Shown piece after piece: positions 7,610 through 8,584 of a stretch of 8,584 nucleotides of DNA. Origin of the DNA: an uncultured Clostridia bacterium (GTDB lineage: Bacteria; Bacillota; Clostridia; Oscillospirales; Acutalibacteraceae). Where the stretch lies: positions 1-8,584 of the forward strand of contig CALEIO010000206.1 in the NCBI GenBank assembly GCA_937875885.1, written 5' to 3'. The translations under genes were made by a program, and so were the position numbers. The notes below the pieces were generated by a model that was not told the origin of the DNA, did no database searches, and was given only the letters and a program-made list of their open reading frames with translations. Numbering within the stretch: position 1 is the first letter of the stretch; each line of letters starts with the position of its first letter.

Positions 7610-7625
7610 TACTTATACTTATACA
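7608..7625. repeat. Tandem hexamer repeat, three copies, in the operon leader
   Basis: Three head-to-tail 6-bp units: TATACT (7608-7613), TATACT (7614-7619) and TATACA (7620-7625). The repeat sits about 14-31 nt downstream of the predicted transcription start of the leftward operon and overlaps the end of the leader stem-loop by two bases. It could be an operator, a slippage-prone tract or simple AT-rich sequence. Confidence 0.7.
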
Positions 7626-7645
7626 TTACATAAAAATCCAATGAT

Positions 7646-7674
7646 ATAATACCACAAATCCCCGCGTATGTAAA
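7646..7674 (-). promoter_or_regulatory. Predicted sigma-A promoter of the leftward glycan operon
   Basis: On the - strand, TTTACA (7674-7669) as -35, a 17-bp spacer, and TATTAT (7651-7646) as -10. The bases TGG just before the -10 give an extended -10 (TGn). Each hexamer matches the consensus at five of six positions. Transcription would start near 7639, giving a leader of about 95 nt before the aldolase gene. No other promoter of this quality was seen on this strand in the intergenic region 7544-7786. Confidence 0.68.
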
Positions 7675-7707
7675 CAGAATATTTCCTTTTTTAACAACTT
7701 TTTGATG

Positions 7708-7736
7708 TTATAACCGCCCAATATTTTTCATATACT
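7708..7736 (+). promoter_or_regulatory. Predicted sigma-E (sporulation mother-cell) promoter of spoIIID
   Basis: A -35-like TTATAAC (7708-7714) and a -10-like CATATACT (7729-7736) are separated by 14 bp. This resembles the B. subtilis sigma-E pattern of an ATA-centred -35, 14-15 bp, and CATAnnnT. The spoIIID gene is known to be transcribed by sigma-E in B. subtilis. A start near 7743 would leave a leader of about 44 nt. The -35 has two deviations from the consensus, so this is a moderate call. Confidence 0.52.
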
Positions 7737-7748
7737 TGAGTATTACGG

Positions 7749-7771
7749 ACAGAGCACCCGAAGTGCTTTGT
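7749..7771 (+). other. Leader hairpin just upstream of the spoIIID ribosome binding site
   Basis: ACAGAGCAC (7749-7757) pairs with GTGCTTTGT (7763-7771) over 9 bp, including one G-U pair, around the loop CCGAA. The stem ends two bases before the AGGAGG at 7774-7779 and would start about 7 nt from the predicted 5' end of the mRNA. It is not followed by a U-run. It may stabilise the message or tune initiation. Confidence 0.5.
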
Positions 7772-7786
7772 GCAGGAGGCAAGTTT

Positions 7787-8071
7787 ATGAAGGGAACAGT
7801 TGAGGAAAGAGCCCTTGAGCTGGGCAGATTTATTGCAGAAAACAAAGCTACCGTCCGCCTTGCAGCTAAAAAATACGGCATAAGTAAGAGCACGGTCCAC
7901 AAAGATGTAAGCCAAAGACTTTATTACATAAACCCCTCACTTTTTTATGAGGTTAAAGCTGTTCTGGAGCTTAACAAAGCCCAGCGTCACCTGCGAGGGG
8001 GCGAAGCCACAAAGAACAAATATCTGAAGCTTTCCGCTTTGGATAATTCTGAAAAAATAGACTTTACATAG
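7787..8071 (+). CDS. spoIIID: Sporulation transcriptional regulator SpoIIID
   Basis: 94 residues, matching the usual size (93 in B. subtilis, as I recall). SpoIIID is a small DNA-binding protein made in the mother cell under sigma-E; it activates or represses many mother-cell genes between the sigma-E and sigma-K stages. The helix-turn-helix is TVRLAAKKYGISKSTVHKDV (22-41), with the highly conserved SKSTVHKD. The conserved INP...EVK segment is at 48-57, and the basic C-terminal DNA contact region RHLRGGEATKNKY at 67-79. I chose ATG 7787 because AGGAGG (7774-7779) lies 7 nt upstream; an in-frame TTG at 7736 falls inside the predicted promoter. It appears monocistronic, facing away from the leftward glycan operon. 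No terminator is visible between it and the aminotransferase, so read-through is possible. It is intact, with all core motifs present. The usual neighbour mreB/mbl is absent here. Confidence 0.97.
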   Translation: MKGTVEERALELGRFIAENKATVRLAAKKYGISKSTVHKDVSQRLYYINPSLFYEVKAVLELNKAQRHLRGGEATKNKYLKLSALDNSEKIDFT

Positions 8072-8091
8072 CAGAAAATATGTAGTATAAT
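8063..8091 (+). promoter_or_regulatory. Predicted sigma-A promoter of the rightward aminotransferase unit
   Basis: TTTACA (8063-8068), a 17-bp spacer and a perfect TATAAT (8086-8091). The -35 lies inside the last codons of spoIIID. Transcription would start near 8098, giving a leader of about 99 nt before the aminotransferase. The -35 hexamer and the spacer length are the same as in the promoter of the leftward operon. Confidence 0.65.
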
Positions 8092-8123
8092 TCAAAGTGA
8101 TTTAGAGTGAGTAATTGTATCTT

Positions 8124-8156
8124 TTGCAGATGTTGCAACCAGAGCCGGTTACTCTG
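8124..8156 (+). other. Two small adjacent inverted repeats in the aminotransferase leader
   Basis: TTGCA (8124-8128) and TGCAA (8134-8138) flank a 5-nt loop. CAGAG (8140-8144) and CTCTG (8152-8156) flank a 7-nt loop. Each stem is only 5 bp. A T-rich run (8168-8176) begins 11 nt later, too far for a standard intrinsic terminator. Together with the promoter this accounts for the 8072-8196 interval; nothing else was recognised there. Confidence 0.3.
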
Positions 8157-8196
8157 AGATGTCCAAATTTCTTTTTGAGGAATCAGGAGATAAACT

Positions 8197-8584
8197 ATGA
8201 GAAATATTCCTTTTTCACCTCCGGATATTACACAGGCAGAAATCGATTCCGTTGTTTCCGTTCTTGAATCCGGCTGGATAACCACAGGTCCCAAAACCAA
8301 GCTTTTTGAGCAGAAAATTGCAGAATTCTGTAACACAGAAAAAGCAGTTTGCCTGTCTTCACAGACAGCCTGCGCAGAAATGACCCTCCGCATTCTGGGC
8401 GTAGGCCCCGGAGATGAGGTTATTGTGCCCGCATACACCTACACAGCTACAGCTTCCATCGTTTGCCACATCGGTGCAACACCTGTCATCATCGACTGTG
8501 CACCCGGCAGCTTTGAGATGGATTACGATAAGCTGGCAGATGCGATTACGGAGAGGACGAAGGTGATCATCCCTGTGGATCTGG
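8197..8584 (+). CDS. DegT/DnrJ/EryC1/StrS-family sugar aminotransferase, N-terminal 129 residues (cut by the right edge)
   Basis: PLP-dependent (fold type I) enzymes of this family aminate a nucleotide-linked keto-sugar, usually with glutamate as donor, to supply amino sugars for surface glycans. Visible: IPFSPPDITQAEIDSV (4-19), the opening of the family; SGWITTGPKTKLFEQK (25-40), the GW.T.GP..K.FE block; LSSQTACAEMTLRILGVGPG (53-72), the S..TA phosphate-binding turn; and DEVIVPAYTYTATASI (73-88). FEMDYDKLADAITERTKVII (106-125) follows. The PLP-binding lysine lies beyond the window; full length is normally about 370-400 residues. The ATG is preceded by AGGAGA (8185-8190) with a 6-nt spacer and has its own sigma-A-type promoter overlapping the end of spoIIID. 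It probably starts a second glycan unit. Substrate and product stereochemistry cannot be assigned. A dehydrase-type family member is less likely but cannot be excluded without the lysine region. Confidence 0.94.
   Translation, partial: MRNIPFSPPDITQAEIDSVVSVLESGWITTGPKTKLFEQKIAEFCNTEKAVCLSSQTACAEMTLRILGVGPGDEVIVPAYTYTATASIVCHIGATPVIIDCAPGSFEMDYDKLADAITERTKVIIPVDL

Noticed and set aside
7736..7786. Upstream in-frame TTG start for spoIIID
   Set aside because: It falls within the predicted promoter, has no Shine-Dalgarno, and would add 17 residues absent from SpoIIID proteins; the ATG at 7787 has an ideal AGGAGG.
8124..8176. Intrinsic terminator after spoIIID
   Set aside because: The stems are only 5 bp and the T-rich run begins 11 nt after the second stem, so it does not meet the usual terminator form.
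8064..8438. 124-residue - strand frame opposite the aminotransferase
   Set aside because: Shadow of the strongly conserved aminotransferase N-terminus on the + strand; no domain.
1..8584. tRNA, rRNA, CRISPR array, insertion sequence or phage gene
   Set aside because: No cloverleaf, regularly spaced repeats, transposase motifs or terminal inverted repeats were found by eye on either strand.

Overview
The window looks like the accessory chromosome of an endospore-forming Bacillota, most likely a clostridial species. The main evidence is an intact spoIIID gene, which is restricted to endospore formers. Strong AGGAGG-type Shine-Dalgarno sites and moderate A+T content fit this. I cannot name a genus.

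Layout. From about 7674 down to position 1, everything reads leftward (- strand) as one glycan operon of seven genes. In transcription order they are: an HpcH/HpaI-family aldolase/lyase (7543-6638), a divergent GT-B glycosyltransferase (6606-5296), a GT4 glycosyltransferase with a cysteine cluster (5256-4066), an EpsG-type membrane polymerase (4010-2922), a second GT4 glycosyltransferase (2925-1774), a polysaccharide pyruvyl transferase (1777-602), and a Wzx-type flippase that runs off the left edge (585-1). Gaps are 31, 39 and 55 bp, then two 4-bp ATGA overlaps, then 16 bp. I see no internal terminator or internal promoter. A good sigma-A-type promoter (7646-7674) precedes the operon, followed by a leader of about 95 nt with a hexamer tandem repeat and a stem-loop.

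To the right, on the + strand, lies spoIIID (7787-8071), with a plausible sigma-E promoter, a leader hairpin and a strong Shine-Dalgarno. A second sigma-A-type promoter (8063-8091) overlaps the end of spoIIID and should drive a DegT/DnrJ/EryC1/StrS sugar aminotransferase (8197 to the right edge, truncated). The sporulation regulator is therefore sandwiched between two outward-facing polysaccharide units.

How the genes fit together. The glycosyltransferases would build a lipid-linked repeat unit in the cytoplasm, the pyruvyl transferase would add an acidic ketal, the flippase would export the unit, and the EpsG protein would polymerise it outside. The aminotransferase would supply an amino sugar. 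The initiating phosphoglycosyl transferase and chain-length/kinase proteins are not in the window. The role of the aldolase-like protein is unknown. The most interesting point is the physical link between spoIIID and this glycan locus, which could be chance or could mark a polysaccharide made in the sporulating mother cell.
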